Assembly (NCBI GenBank): GCA_963783865.1
Contig: CAWAPD010000001.1
Span: 806,001 to 870,000 of the forward strand
Direction of reading: 5' to 3'
Length of the DNA stretch: 64,000 bases
From: CAWAPD01 sp963783865
GTDB lineage: Bacteria; Actinomycetota; Thermoleophilia; UBA2241
In this document: positions 1 through 9,276 of the stretch, one piece after another
Numbering within the stretch: the first letter of the stretch is position 1
Layout: every line of letters starts with the position of its first letter
Notes under the pieces: model-generated
The model's database searches: none
The model's input: only the letters and a program-made list of their open reading frames with translations
What the model was told of the DNA's origin: nothing
Position numbers and translations under genes: made by a program

Positions 1-1
1 C

Positions 2-1147
2 CTGCTTGGCGCGGCCGCCACTTTCGCCGTCGGCGCGGTCGCGCGGCGTCTGATCGAGCGAGAAGCAACGCAACGAGCGGTGCTGCTCATCGCCTTTAGT
101 CTCACATGCGCGTTCGTCGTCGCGGTCGTGTCGGCCGCGGCCGGCTTCACGACGAAAGGGACGTACGGCGGGGCGCAGGGCGTGGTGGCGGAGATCGGTC
201 ACGAGCCGATCGTCTACTTCGTCACGGCGACGCTGGTGAGCCTGTCGCTCGGTGCTTTCGCCTTCGGGGTCGTCGGGTATCTCCCGCGGCCACTCGGTTC
301 AGCGGTGAACCGCGCAGGGCTGCTGACCGGGGCCGCATTCCTTCTGGCGGGTCTGCTCTTCCCGGTCTTCGTGATCACGGGCCCGGTGTCCGGAACGGAC
401 GCACAGGTGGCGCTGGACCTGGCCCACGCCTCCGGGTACTCGGCCGCCGCCGGCGGTTCCGTCGTGCCGTTCGCGCTCGGAGCGCGGGTCTGGATGGGCA
501 GCGCCTCGGACTCGCCGTTCCTTCCGGTGTCGTCGAGCGTCGCGAACTATGCGACGGGAGCCGGTGACGCCCGTTGGCTCGGCCTGAACGAGCAGCTCGT
601 GCGCAACGCGGCGGACCGGATGTGGGTGATGGTCCGTCCCTACGGCCGGGACGGCTGGTGGGTCGCGTTCCTGCTGTCGTGCCTGGCGTTGGGCGGTCTG
701 GCCTGGGCGAGCGTCTCCCTCTGCCGCGCAGAGGGAGCGCATGCTCCTTCGGCCGGTCTCGGTCTCGGCATCGTTCAGGGGGTCGTGGTGCTGGCGTTCC
801 TCTTCATCGTGTCCTACCTGTCGCGCCTCGTGGTCGACACGACCAAACAAGGTCCGAGAGCGCAGTCTGTCGTCTCACGAGAAGTCTGGGGGTTGCGGGC
901 GGACGGCTATGCGAGGGTCGTGGTCCTCACGTTCGCCGTTTGTGCCTGCTGCGGGGTCTTGTACGGGCTCGTGGCCGCGGTCGTGCGACGACGATCGCCG
1001 GCCGCTCGCGCCGAGGACGATCTGGAACGGGGCGCCGAGGCCGACACGCGCGAACGGGCGCGCGAGGACTCGCTCCGCGAGGGGAGCACCGAGGTCGTGG
1101 ACATACCGCATCCCAACGCATTGACGAGAGGCAAGCTCGGCGGCTGA
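2..1147 (+). CDS. Multi-pass membrane protein, 5' end outside window
   Basis: The frame is open to the left edge without a stop, and the residues before the first GTG (position 80) are themselves hydrophobic, so the gene probably starts outside the window. The visible part has about six membrane segments: around 80-140, 210-270, 310-380, 650-730, 760-830 and 920-990. A roughly 100-residue soluble loop with several aromatic residues lies between segments 3 and 4. The tail is charged, rich in Arg and Glu (DDLERGAEADTRERARED), and cytoplasmic by the positive-inside rule. I recognise no family motif. A role in transport or envelope function is possible but not shown. Confidence 0.6.
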   Translation: MLGAAATFAVGAVARRLIEREATQRAVLLIAFSLTCAFVVAVVSAAAGFTTKGTYGGAQGVVAEIGHEPIVYFVTATLVSLSLGAFAFGVVGYLPRPLGSAVNRAGLLTGAAFLLAGLLFPVFVITGPVSGTDAQVALDLAHASGYSAAAGGSVVPFALGARVWMGSASDSPFLPVSSSVANYATGAGDARWLGLNEQLVRNAADRMWVMVRPYGRDGWWVAFLLSCLALGGLAWASVSLCRAEGAHAPSAGLGLGIVQGVVVLAFLFIVSYLSRLVVDTTKQGPRAQSVVSREVWGLRADGYARVVVLTFAVCACCGVLYGLVAAVVRRRSPAARAEDDLERGAEADTRERAREDSLREGSTEVVDIPHPNALTRGKLGG

Positions 1148-1199
1148 GGTCCGGGCGACAGACAGTCCGGGCGGCGGCTAGACGGAGCAGAGCCGGCGC

Positions 1200-1490
1200 C
1201 TACAACGTCTCGAGCGTCCGCCCCTTCCAGTTCCACCACTTGAGCAGCTCGGGATCGTGCTGCGAGGTGGAGGCGTAGTACACGGCGCAGCGGAAGGCGT
1301 AGAGCACGCACGGGTCGATGCGGTGGCCGGCCGTCTCGCAGTCGCGCTCGTAGAGCTCCTCGGGGTTCTTGTCGCGCAGGTCGGCGACGGCTCGGACCCC
1401 GAGCCGTCGCAGGTGCCCGGCCAGGTTCGGCCCGATCCCCGGGATCTCGGTCAGGTCGTCGGTAGCTGGTATGTTCGTCTGCCGCTGCAT
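1200..1490 (-). CDS. Cdd1-like helix-hairpin-helix protein
   Basis: A 96-residue protein whose first half holds a helix-hairpin-helix: LTEIPGIGPNLAGHLRRLG, then VRAVADLRDKNPEELYERDC. This matches the small Cdd1 ('pathogenicity locus') family, which ends in a Cys/Trp-containing segment, here CVLYAFRCAVYYAST followed by LLKWWNWKG. HhH motifs bind DNA non-specifically, but the family has no assigned reaction. It lies 39 bases downstream of nadA on the same strand and is probably co-transcribed. The ATG at 1490 is preceded closely by GGGGGCGAGG. Confidence 0.75.
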   Translation of the reverse strand: MQRQTNIPATDDLTEIPGIGPNLAGHLRRLGVRAVADLRDKNPEELYERDCETAGHRIDPCVLYAFRCAVYYASTSQHDPELLKWWNWKGRTLETL

Positions 1491-1529
1491 CCTCGCCCCC
1501 TCGCAGAGATGCGTACCCGGTGGGTGCCG

Positions 1530-2442
1530 CTACTGCACCATGCGCTCGACGGCCCGCAGCGCCCGCTCGCGGATCTTCGGCGGCACGACGATCTCGTTCT
1601 CGAACTCCTCGAGGGCGGCGATCGCCTTGTCCAGCGTCGTCAGCTTCATGTTCGGGCACACCGCCTTGCGCGTCGCCGGCACGAACTCGCGGTCGGGGTG
1701 CAGCCGGCGCAGCCGGTGCAGCAGCCCGGTCTCGGTGGCGACGATGAACGTGTGGGCATGGGAGCCGCCTGGGTAGCGCAGCATGCCCGACGTGCTGAGG
1801 ACGGCGTCGGCCAGCTCGAGCACCTCCCGTCGACACTCGGGATGGGCCATCACGACGGCGTCGGGGTGCTCGGCCCTGGCGGCGCGGATCTCGTCGGCGG
1901 TCATGTCGTGGTGCACGGGGCACCACCCGTTCCAGAGGATGATGTCCGTGCGGCCCGTCTCGCGCGCGACCCAGTCCCCGAGGTTCTTGTCGGGGACGAA
2001 GATGATCGGCTGCTCGGCCGGGATGCGGCGCACGATCTCGGGCGCGTTGGCGCTCGTGCAGCAGACGTCGACCTCGGCCTTGACGGCGGCGCTCGTGTTG
2101 ACGTACGCGACGACCGCCGCCTCCGGATGCTCGCGCCTTGAGCTTCCGCAGGCCCTCGACAGTGACCATGTCGGCCATCGGGCAGCCGGCGCGCAAGTCG
2201 GGCATGAGCACGGTCTTCTGCGGCGAGAGGATCTTGGCCGTCTCGGCCATGAAGTGGACGCCGCAGAACAGGATGACGTCGGCGTCGGTCGTGGCGGCCG
2301 TACGCGCCAGCTCGAGCGAGTCGCCGGTGAAGTCGGCCGCGTCCTGCACCTCGGGCCGCTGGTAGTTGTGCGCCAGGATCACGGCGTTGAGCTCGGCGGC
2401 GAGGGCGCGGAGCTTCTGCTGGAGTTCGACGGTCTCGTCCAT
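1530..2442 (-). CDS. nadA: Quinolinate synthase NadA (frameshifted)
   Basis: NadA condenses iminoaspartate with dihydroxyacetone phosphate to quinolinate in NAD synthesis, using a [4Fe-4S] cluster. The N-terminal part reads ILAHNYQRPEVQD, then ADVILFCGVHFMAETAKIL and AGCPMADMVT. The C-terminal part has MAHPECRREV, FIVATETGLLHRL and AVCPNMKLTTLDKA, all typical of NadA. The two halves lie in different frames. One extra base near 2137 breaks the protein after RKLKA; removing it restores EHPEAAVVAYVNT and VCCTSANAPE. The repaired length, about 303 residues, is normal. Because the rest is fully conserved, a consensus error is likelier than a pseudogene. No nadB or nadC is next to it. Confidence 0.88.
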
Positions 2443-2510
2443 GGGTGAAGTCTACGGGGGAGTGGGCCCGTTCGTCATCTCTGGATGCGAGAGGGACAGG
2501 GCTGGAGGGG

Positions 2511-2545
2511 CGGGGCGGCGGGCGCCAGTGGCGCCCGCCGCCCCG
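2511..2545. terminator. GC-rich palindrome upstream of nadA and osmC
   Basis: A 16-bp perfect inverted repeat (2511-2526 with 2530-2545) with the loop AGT. The arms start CGGGGCGGCGGG. It lies between the divergent nadA and osmC-like genes, so it is not an ordinary 3' terminator for either. It belongs to the palindrome family found across the window. Confidence 0.6.
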
Positions 2546-2572
2546 CGGCCTCCGCCGCCGATCGACTGCCCA

Positions 2573-2596
2573 AGCATACCGGAAGGGGTATATGCT
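2573..2596. promoter_or_regulatory. Inverted repeat AGCATACC-N6-GGTATATGCT
   Basis: An AT-richer imperfect inverted repeat about 65 bases before the osmC-like ATG. The GGGGTAT and ATGCTC blocks resemble those in the 34-bp palindrome at the DUF134 gene (3951-3984), so it may be bound by the same regulator. That is inference from short matches. Confidence 0.35.
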
Positions 2597-2610
2597 CCGG
2601 GGCAGGAAGA

Positions 2611-2635
2611 GGCGGCGGCGCTGAGCGCCGCCGCC
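2611..2635 (+). repeat. 11-bp GC hairpin in osmC leader
   Basis: GGCGGCGGCGC pairs with GCGCCGCCGCC around a TGA loop, 26 bases before the osmC-like start. It could form in the leader mRNA or act as an attenuator. There is no T-run after it. Confidence 0.4.
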
Positions 2636-2660
2636 CCGGCGACACTGGAGGAGCACCGCA

Positions 2661-3056
2661 ATGGATCTGAAGGTCTACTTCCCGGGCGGCAAGCGCGTCT
2701 ACGCCGACTTCGACGGCTTCACCGTCGAGACCGACCAGCCTGTTGCCGGCGGCGGCGACGGTTCGGCGCCGGCGCCGTTCGACCTCTTTCTCGCCTCGAT
2801 CGGCACCTGTGCCGGCATCTACGCCCTCGGCTTCATGCAGCAGCGCGGGATCGACCCCGAGGGTTCGGAGATCACGATGCGCATGGAGCGCGATCCGGAG
2901 ACGAGGCTCATCGGAACGATCGCCATCGACCTGAAACTGCCGGCCGACTTCCCGGAGAAGTACCGCGCCGCCATCGTCAACGCGATGAACCTGTGCACGG
3001 TGAAGAAGCACATGGACCAGCCGCCATCGTTCGAGGTCACGGCGGTGGCGAGCTGA
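2661..3056 (+). CDS. OsmC/Ohr-like family protein
   Basis: A 131-residue OsmC-fold protein: FDGFTVETDQP, then APAPFDLFLASIGTCAGIYAL (the segment with the first conserved Cys), and near the C-terminus MNLCTVKKHM with the second. OsmC and Ohr proteins reduce organic peroxides with such a Cys pair. The shorter 'OsmC-like' branch seen here often occurs beside sulfur-transfer genes and has no firm substrate. The start is supported by GGAGGAGCACCGCAATG... spacing (GGAG, 10 bases before ATG). The next gene is convergent, separated by a strong hairpin. Confidence 0.82.
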   Translation: MDLKVYFPGGKRVYADFDGFTVETDQPVAGGGDGSAPAPFDLFLASIGTCAGIYALGFMQQRGIDPEGSEITMRMERDPETRLIGTIAIDLKLPADFPEKYRAAIVNAMNLCTVKKHMDQPPSFEVTAVAS

Positions 3057-3066
3057 GAGACGGCGG

Positions 3067-3110
3067 GGCGGGCGGGGCCGGGGCGACTGCCGCCCCAGGC
3101 CCCGCCCGCC
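3067..3110. terminator. Bidirectional GC-rich terminator hairpin
   Basis: GGCGGGCGGGGCC plus GGGGCG pairs with CGCCCC plus GGCCCCGCCCGCC, with one bulged A and the loop ACTGC. It lies between the convergent osmC-like and NifX-like genes, directly after the osmC-like stop. There is no U-tract, as is common in high-GC Actinomycetota. Confidence 0.65.
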
Positions 3111-3129
3111 CGACTCGCCCCCGCCCGGC

Positions 3130-3519
3130 TCAGTGCTGGCAGGCGCCCTCGGGACCGACCAGCGACAGACTGCCTTCGCCAAACGCTCTGAGGCTGTCGG
3201 CGACGCTGCCTCGCTTGCCGGCGTAGACGTCGATGCCCATCTGGGTGCAGCCCGCGAGGGGCCTGCCGCCGATGCCGTTGACGATGAGCGCCGACACGCC
3301 GTTCTGCGCCAGCATGACGACCGGCGTCATGCAGCCGCCCTCGTGGTGCGGCGCGTTCTCGACGACCGCGAACCTGGTGGGCTCGCCGTCGACGAATTCG
3401 GCCACGGTGAAGTGGCTGCAGCGGCCGAAGTGGTCGGCGCACGCAGCGTCGAGACCTCCCGGTGCTTCGGACGGGACGGCCACGAGGACCGGCGCGGTGG
3501 TCTGGGGGGTGTCACTCAA
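3130..3519 (-). CDS. NifX/NifB-family (dinitrogenase Fe-Mo cofactor) protein
   Basis: A small protein of the Nitro_FeMo-Co fold: VLVAVPSEAPGGLDAACADHFGR with the conserved D-HFG segment, FTVAEFVDGE, NAPHHEGG and VSALIVNGIGGRPLAG. The family binds iron or molybdenum-iron clusters. Free-standing members beside DUF134 genes are widespread in anaerobes and do not imply nitrogen fixation; no nif structural gene is present. A TTG start at 3519 fits best: it overlaps the DUF134 stop (TTTGAGTGA), has AAGGAG about 10 bases upstream, and excludes 27 unconserved Arg-rich residues. Translational coupling to DUF134 is likely. Confidence 0.8.
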   Translation of the reverse strand: MSDTPQTTAPVLVAVPSEAPGGLDAACADHFGRCSHFTVAEFVDGEPTRFAVVENAPHHEGGCMTPVVMLAQNGVSALIVNGIGGRPLAGCTQMGIDVYAGKRGSVADSLRAFGEGSLSLVGPEGACQH

Positions 3520-3967
3520 ACGAACCACTCTCCTTGTCGCTGCGGGGGCACGGCGCCCCCGCGTTCCTGCCTTGCCTGCCTCTGCATCCGCGAGCGGCAC
3601 GGCGACGCGCGCAGGTGTCGGGGTCGACGTCGAACGTGCCGCCCTCGATCAGGATGGACTGCCCGTCGGCGATCGCACCGATGAGAGTGCGACGGCCTGA
3701 CTCGATCACGCGCCCCAACGTCTGCCGCGACACGCCGATGATGGTTGCCGCTTCTTCCTGGCTCAGGCCCTCGCCGTCGACCAGACGCAGGGCCTCGTAC
3801 TCGTCGACCGAGAGCACGCGCCGCTCGAGGAGGCGTGCGGGAATGCCGGCCGGCTTGAACAATGAGACCTTCGGGAGGGCGGCCACGGTCCGTGCCTTGC
3901 GTGGCCGCCCCGCGGGCCGACCGCGGGTGTCCGGAGTGTCGTGATCCGACGGGGGTATTACGAGCAT
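3512..3967 (-). CDS. DUF134 (UPF0251) predicted DNA-binding regulator
   Basis: It matches the DUF134 family in order: RGRPAGRPRKARTV, FKPAGIPARLLE, VLSVDEYEALRLVDGEGLSQEEAATIIGVSRQTLGRVIESGRRT (a sigma-70-r4-like helix-turn-helix, split here by my spacing) and IEGG near the end. Family members are short predicted regulators, usually next to NifX-like genes as here. I place the start at the ATG at 3967. A TTGCCG-N17-TATTAT promoter puts transcription start on that ATG, so the mRNA would be leaderless. A GTG at 3997 is the alternative. The C-terminal 30 residues, rich in Arg and Gly, are unusual. Confidence 0.8.
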   Translation of the reverse strand: MLVIPPSDHDTPDTRGRPAGRPRKARTVAALPKVSLFKPAGIPARLLERRVLSVDEYEALRLVDGEGLSQEEAATIIGVSRQTLGRVIESGRRTLIGAIADGQSILIEGGTFDVDPDTCARRRAARGCRGRQGRNAGAPCPRSDKESGSFE

Positions 3968-4002
3968 ATGCTCATAATACCCCCGTCGCGTGAGCACGGC
4001 AA
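3951..4002 (-). promoter_or_regulatory. DUF134 promoter with 34-bp operator palindrome
   Basis: On the minus strand, a -35 TTGCCG (4002-3997), a 17-base spacer and a -10 TATTAT (3979-3974) are followed after 6 bases by ATG (3967). A palindrome with 17-base arms and one mismatch (3951-3967 against 3968-3984; half-site GGGGGTATTA-C-GAGCAT) is centred on the start codon and covers the -10. Autorepression by the DUF134 protein is a reasonable inference. Confidence 0.6.
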
Positions 4003-4101
4003 CCGACCGGTCGGCTACGCCGGCTCAGCCTGACGGCTGGTCCGTCACTCGTCGATCGCTACCCACCCGACGGCCGGCGAGATCGAGTCGCCGCGGACGA
4101 C

Positions 4102-4980
4102 CTACTGGTCGTCCCCGTCGTGTTGGATGAGCGATGCGTCCCAATGCGCCGGACGGCCGACGGCGCCGGCCATGCAGATGCGACACAGCCCGTCGCGCAC
4201 CTCGTGGTCGTGGAGCTCCGTTATCCGGGGGTCCTCGCCGCAAACGGGGCAGGCAGGGTCGCGCGTGACTGGTACTTCATCGAAGGTCATGGTCAGCGCG
4301 TCGAACTGGAGCATGCGGTCGTACAGGGGCCGGCCGATCCCGGTGAGCACTTTGATCGCCTCGATCGCCTGGATCGTGCCGACGACCCCCGGCACGGGGC
4401 CGAGCACGCCCTCCTCCGTGGCACAGGGAGCGTCACCCGGGTCGATGAATGCCGGGAAGAGGCAGCGATAGCACGCCGTCTCGCCTCCCCTGGTGGTCAT
4501 GGCGACGCCGAAGTACTGCAGCACACCGCCGTCGACGAACACCTTTCGCCGCATCACGCAGGCGTCGTTCAACAGGAACCGCGCCGGGAAGTTGTCGACG
4601 CCGTTGAGCACGACATCGTACGGTTCGATGACGGCGAACGTGGTGGCGGCGTGCAACCGTTCGCCGTGCATGACGACGTCCACGTGAGGGTTGAGCCGGC
4701 GTACCCTCTCTGCCGCGCTCTCGACCTTGGGCCGGCCGAGGTCGTCGGTCGCGTGGATGACCTGACGCTGCAGGTTGGAGTCTTCGACGACGTCGAAGTC
4801 GGCAATCCCGAGACGGCCCACGCCGGCGGCGGCGAGGTAGAGGAGCGCCGGCGACCCGAGGCCGCCGGCGCCCACCACCAGGACGCTCCCCTGTTTGAGC
4901 CTCTCCTGCGCCTCGGGACCGAACCCGGGCAACAGAAGGTGTCTGGCGTACCGCCAGCGTTCTTCTGGGAGTAGCGCCAC
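4102..4980 (-). CDS. ThiF/MoeB/HesA-family E1-like adenylyltransferase
   Basis: A 292-residue E1-like enzyme. It has RYARHLLLPGFG, the nucleotide-binding VLVVGAGGLGSPALLYLAAAGVG, DFDVVEDSNLQRQ, the catalytic-Cys region GDAPCATEEG, and a Zn site from CYRC and CPVC. Members adenylate the C-terminal Gly-Gly of a ubiquitin-like sulfur carrier (ThiS, MoaD or CysO). The GTG at 4980 follows AGGAGG and lies 7 bases after the cysK stop, so the two genes form an operon and a role in sulfide transfer to cysteine is possible. About 30 extra C-terminal residues hold HDHEVRDGLCRICMAG, a possible further metal site. No carrier gene is adjacent. Confidence 0.85.
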   Translation of the reverse strand: MALLPEERWRYARHLLLPGFGPEAQERLKQGSVLVVGAGGLGSPALLYLAAAGVGRLGIADFDVVEDSNLQRQVIHATDDLGRPKVESAAERVRRLNPHVDVVMHGERLHAATTFAVIEPYDVVLNGVDNFPARFLLNDACVMRRKVFVDGGVLQYFGVAMTTRGGETACYRCLFPAFIDPGDAPCATEEGVLGPVPGVVGTIQAIEAIKVLTGIGRPLYDRMLQFDALTMTFDEVPVTRDPACPVCGEDPRITELHDHEVRDGLCRICMAGAVGRPAHWDASLIQHDGDDQ

Positions 4981-4987
4981 CGCCCTC

Positions 4988-5949
<962 letters not shown>

Positions 5950-6115
5950 GGTGACCTCCGGAGTAATGGCTATATCTTGATAGGAAATAACCAGTTCAGT
6001 AGTCTGAGGCATCTGCGGTGGTTCGTCAACCAACTGCCGTTGAGCCTGCCGCGCGTCCCACGTAGCCTCGCGATCGCCTTATCCCACGCTGCGCTATCCA
6101 TAAGCAAGCCTGATT

Positions 6116-6144
6116 TGCACAATAATCCAAGGTGATGCACAATA
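6116..6144. promoter_or_regulatory. Two TGCACAATA direct repeats, 20-bp period
   Basis: TGCACAATA occurs at 6116-6124 and 6136-6144, exactly two helical turns apart, in the AT-rich region between divergent cysK and the yezD-like gene. A dimeric regulator could bind there. A GGGGTATTA block (6179-6187), like the DUF134 half-site, abuts the yezD-like ATG. Confidence 0.4.
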
Positions 6145-6187
6145 CCCACGAGCCTTGGTCTAATAACCTAGTCGGTTAGGGGTATTA

Positions 6188-6415
6188 ATGGCCCACGCGG
6201 AATCCCCACATGCCCGTGAGGCATCGCCGCTGCCGCCAGCGAAGCGGCCGACGGAGTCGCCCGAGCCGGCTGTGGACGATCGAGAGCTCATGGGACGTAT
6301 CCTGATGGCGGTCCAGGGCCTGGAGTACGGCTCCGTCGAGATCGTCGTGCACGACTCGCGCGTCGTGCAGATCGAACGCCGCGAGAAGATGCGTCTGACA
6401 CACCCGCCGGCCTAA
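6188..6415 (+). CDS. YezD-like small protein (DUF2292)
   Basis: 75 residues. The C-terminal half, ELMGRILMAVQGLEYGSVEI followed by VVHDSRVVQIERREKMRL, matches the DUF2292/YezD family of small proteins often linked to sulfur-assimilation genes. The N-terminal half is Pro-rich and disordered. It is divergent from cysK and shares its regulatory region. AGGGG lies 6 bases upstream of ATG. Biochemical function is unknown. Confidence 0.7.
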   Translation: MAHAESPHAREASPLPPAKRPTESPEPAVDDRELMGRILMAVQGLEYGSVEIVVHDSRVVQIERREKMRLTHPPA

Positions 6416-6437
6416 GCCCGGCAGACAGAGCCGACCG

Positions 6438-6488
6438 GACGACCGGAGGCTCCTTGCGAGAGACGTGAGCAAGGAGACTCCGGTCGTC
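6438..6488 (+). terminator. Hairpin after yezD-like gene
   Basis: GACGACCGGAG plus CTCCTTGC (6438-6457) pairs with GCAAGGAG plus CTCCGGTCGTC (6469-6488), with an 11-base loop and one bulge. It starts 23 bases past the stop and separates this gene from the next operon. Confidence 0.6.
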
Positions 6489-6563
6489 GTGCGTTGTACG
6501 GCCCACTCCCTCGCCTCTCCGCGGCAGTAGCACCGCAGCAACGAGAACGGAAGGGAGACGAGG

Positions 6564-7355
6564 GTGATCGAGACCATCACCATCATGGGGGGTCACGGCA
6601 AGCACGGTGACCCGGAGCCGGTCGAGCGCCTCGACCTCGCGATGGGCAACGTGGCCAGCATCGTCGGGTCCGACGGGGTCGGGCAAGACGACGCTCATCA
6701 ACGACATCGAGATGTTCGCCGACCGTGACACGCCTTCGGGTCGGCGGATTCTGATCAACGGACAGCCTGCTCCTGCTGAATACAGGGACGATCCGTCGCG
6801 CAATCCGATCGCCCTGATCACGCAGCACACGACGTTCCTGTCGGACATGCCGGTGGGTGAGTTCCTCGAGACCCACGCGCGCGTGCGTTCCGAGGGGGGC
6901 AAGCACTCCGGAGAGCATGATCGCCGACACGCATCGACTTCGCCAATCAGCTCACCGGCGAGCCGATCGGGCTGGACGTGCGCATGACCGAGCTGTCGGG
7001 CGGTCAGACGCGGTCGCTGCTGATCGCCGACGCGACGATCATCTGCGACACGCCGATCGTGTTGCTCGACGAGGTCGAGAACGCGGGCATCGACCGCTCG
7101 CGCTGTCTCGAGCTGCTGCGCCGGCAGCGCAAGATCTTCATCTTCGTCACCCACGACCCGCGCATCGCGCTGCTCTCGGACTTCCGCATCGTGATCAGCG
7201 AGGGCCGGATCATGAAGATCCTGGGCACCAACGACGAGGAGCGCGAGCTGGCGACCCGCGTCACGCGCCTCGACGACGTGCTGTCGAGCCTGCGCGAGAA
7301 GCTGCGGCTCGGCCATTCGCTCAGCGGCAACGAGCTCGAGGGGGTGCTGGCATGA
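6564..7355 (+). CDS. Soluble single-domain ABC-type ATPase (frameshifted)
   Basis: About 263 residues once repaired. It has Walker A VGPTGSGKTTLIND, a Q-loop LITQHTTF, the ABC signature LSGGQTRSLLIAD, Walker B IVLLDEVENAG and the H-switch FVTHDPRIALLS. There are no membrane segments and no permease neighbour, so it is a soluble ABC ATPase rather than a transporter. Archaeal relatives of this architecture act in metalloenzyme activation, for example component A2 of methyl-CoM reductase; that comparison is mine. An extra T near 6669, inside the P-loop, and one or two indels near 6918-6930 break the frame. The GTG at 6564 has AAGGGAG upstream. The stop overlaps the next start (ATGA). Confidence 0.72.
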
Positions 7356-8054
7356 AGCTGGCGATCTGCCGCCGGGCCCGCGACGACCGGCAAGACCAGG
7401 GTGCTCAGGCACGCCATCCGCAAGCTGATCGACAAGGGCGAGCGCGTCGCCTTCCTGAAGATCGACGTGCAGTTCGCCGAAGAGGACGAGCTCCTCGCCA
7501 ACGAGTTCGGCATCCCGACGCGGAAGCTCTACTCAGGCGAGCTGTGCCCCGACCACTGCAGCGTCATGGTCCTCGGCGACGCGATGCAGTGGGCCGAGAA
7601 GAAGGATTGCACGATCCTGCTCGTCGAGACGGCCGGGCTGTGCCTGCGCTGCGCGCCGTACGTCGACGGCGGCCTCGGGATCTGCGTGCTCGAGGCCACT
7701 AGCGGGATGAACCTGCCGCTGAAAGTAGGCCCGATGCTGTCGCTGGCCGACGTCTGCGTGGTCACCAAGGGCGACCTCGTGTCGCAGGCGGAGCGCGAGG
7801 TGTTCCGCGCCCGCATCCAGGACATCTCGCCGGTCGTGCAGATCCGCGAGGCCAACGCTCTCTACGGGATCGGGATCGACCCGCTGGTCGACAGCATCCT
7901 GGCGACTCCCGACGCACCGGCCGACATGCTGCTTCGCGGCTCGCCGCCGGTCGGCACGTGCACGATCTGCGTCGGAAAGCGCGAGGTCGGCTGGCAGTCG
8001 CACTTCGGCGTCGTGCGCGCGCTCGACAACCTCAACTTCTACCGGGGGCAGTGA
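7352..8054 (+). CDS. HypB-like metal-binding GTPase (frameshifted near start)
   Basis: About 234 residues of a SIMIBI-class GTPase resembling HypB/UreG. Walker A AGPATTGKTRVLRH is restored when one extra C near 7370 is removed. The rest is intact: VAFLKIDVQF, LYSGELCPDHCSVMVLGDAM, VETAGLCLRCAPY and the base-recognition motif VTKGD. The Cys pairs CPDHC and CLRC and a late CTIC suggest bound metal. HypB and UreG deliver nickel to hydrogenase or urease, but neither is present. Between an ABC ATPase and a NifS it may help insert a metal centre or sulfur. The ATG overlaps the previous stop. Confidence 0.72.
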
Positions 8055-8055
8055 G

Positions 8056-9265
8056 ATGTCCGGCGAGTCGGCGGGCCTCTCGCCCGACGGGCGCATCTAC
8101 CTCGACCACGCCGCGACCACGCCGGTCGACCCGCGCGTGCGCGAGGCCATGCTGCCGCACCTGTGCACCGTTTTCGGGAACCCGTCGAGCATGCACTGGG
8201 CCGGCAAGGAGGCGCACGCCGCGCTCGACGCGGCGCGCGCCGGCGTTGCCGGCCTCATCGGCGCCGAGCCGCACGAGATCGTCTTCACGGGCAGCGGCAC
8301 CGAGGCGGACAACCTCGCGCTTGATCGGGGCGCTCGACCACGGTGGCGGGGACCGCCACCTGATCACGAGCGCCTTCGAGCACCCCGCGGTCATCGAGAC
8401 CTGTCACTACCTCGAGTCGAAGGGCGTGAAGGTGACCTACCTGCCGGTCTCCGAGGACGGCCTCGTCCTGCCCGAGACGCTGGCCGCAGCCCTGCGGCCC
8501 GAGACGAAGCTCGTCTCGATCATGGCGGCGAACAACGTGGTCGGCACCATTCAGCCCGTCCACGAGCTGGCCGGGATCGCCCACGCCCACGGCGCCCTCT
8601 TCCATACCGACGCCGTGCAGGCGGCCGGCAAGGTGCCGCTCAACGTGCAGCGGACGCCGGTCGACCTCGTCTCGCTGTCGGCCCACAAGCTGCACGGGCC
8701 CAAGGGCGTGGGGGCGCTGTACGTGCGCGCCGGCACCAGGCTGGGGCCGATCGTCTACGGCGGCGGCCAGGAGCACGGGCTGCGTTCGGCCACCGAGAAC
8801 GTGGCGGGCATCGTCGGGTTCGCGCGCGCCGCCGAGATCGCGCTCGACGAGATGGGATCGGAATCGGCCCGGCTCGTTGGACTGCGCGAGCGCGTCTCCC
8901 ACGGCATCCAGGCCGCGATCCCCAACGCCTACTTCATCGGCCATCCCTACTGCCGTCTGCCGGGTCACCTGTGCCTCGGCTTCGCCGGCCAGGAGGGCGA
9001 AGCGATCAAGCTGCTCTTCGCCCTCGACGAGGCGGGCATCGCGGTCTCGTCGGGCAGCGCCTGCAGCTCGAACCACGCCGGGGAGCCATCGTACGTGCTC
9101 ACCGCGATGGGCTTCGACTCGATCCGCTCACGCGGCGTGCTGCGCGTCACCATGGGTCGGTTCACGACCGACGCCGAGATCGACCGCCTCCTCGAAGTGC
9201 TTCCCGAGGCGGTCGGTTCCCTGAAGTCCATCGCCTCGCACGCCGGGTTCGGCGTGCGGGTCTGA
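8056..9265 (+). CDS. nifS: NifS/IscS-type cysteine desulfurase (frameshifted)
   Basis: Class V aminotransferase. YLDHAATTPVDPRV, FGNPSSMHWAG and FTGSGTEADNLAL in the first part; in the second, MAANNVVGTIQPV, FHTDAVQAAGK, the PLP Lys in SLSAHKLHGPKG, and the active-site loop SSGSACSSNHAG with the persulfide Cys. An extra T near 8321 breaks the frame between ADNLAL and IGALDHGG; the repaired length, about 402 residues, is normal. The SSGSACS loop places it in the NifS/IscS group that donates sulfur to Fe-S clusters or thio-cofactors. It starts 1 base after the GTPase stop and belongs to the operon. Confidence 0.88.
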
Positions 9266-9276
9266 AAGGAGCCCTC

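Noticed and set aside
3130..3519. Evidence of nitrogen fixation from the NifX-like and NifS genes
   Set aside because: NifX-like and NifS proteins are widespread outside nitrogen fixation, and no nifHDK, nifE or nifB core gene is present.
6564..7355. ABC transporter
   Set aside because: No permease or binding-protein gene and no membrane segment is present; the operon is of maturation and sulfur-transfer type.
6669..7370. Programmed frameshifts at the two P-loops (ABC ATPase and GTPase)
   Set aside because: No slippery heptamer or downstream structure stands out, and similar indels hit unrelated genes nearby, so sequence error is simpler.
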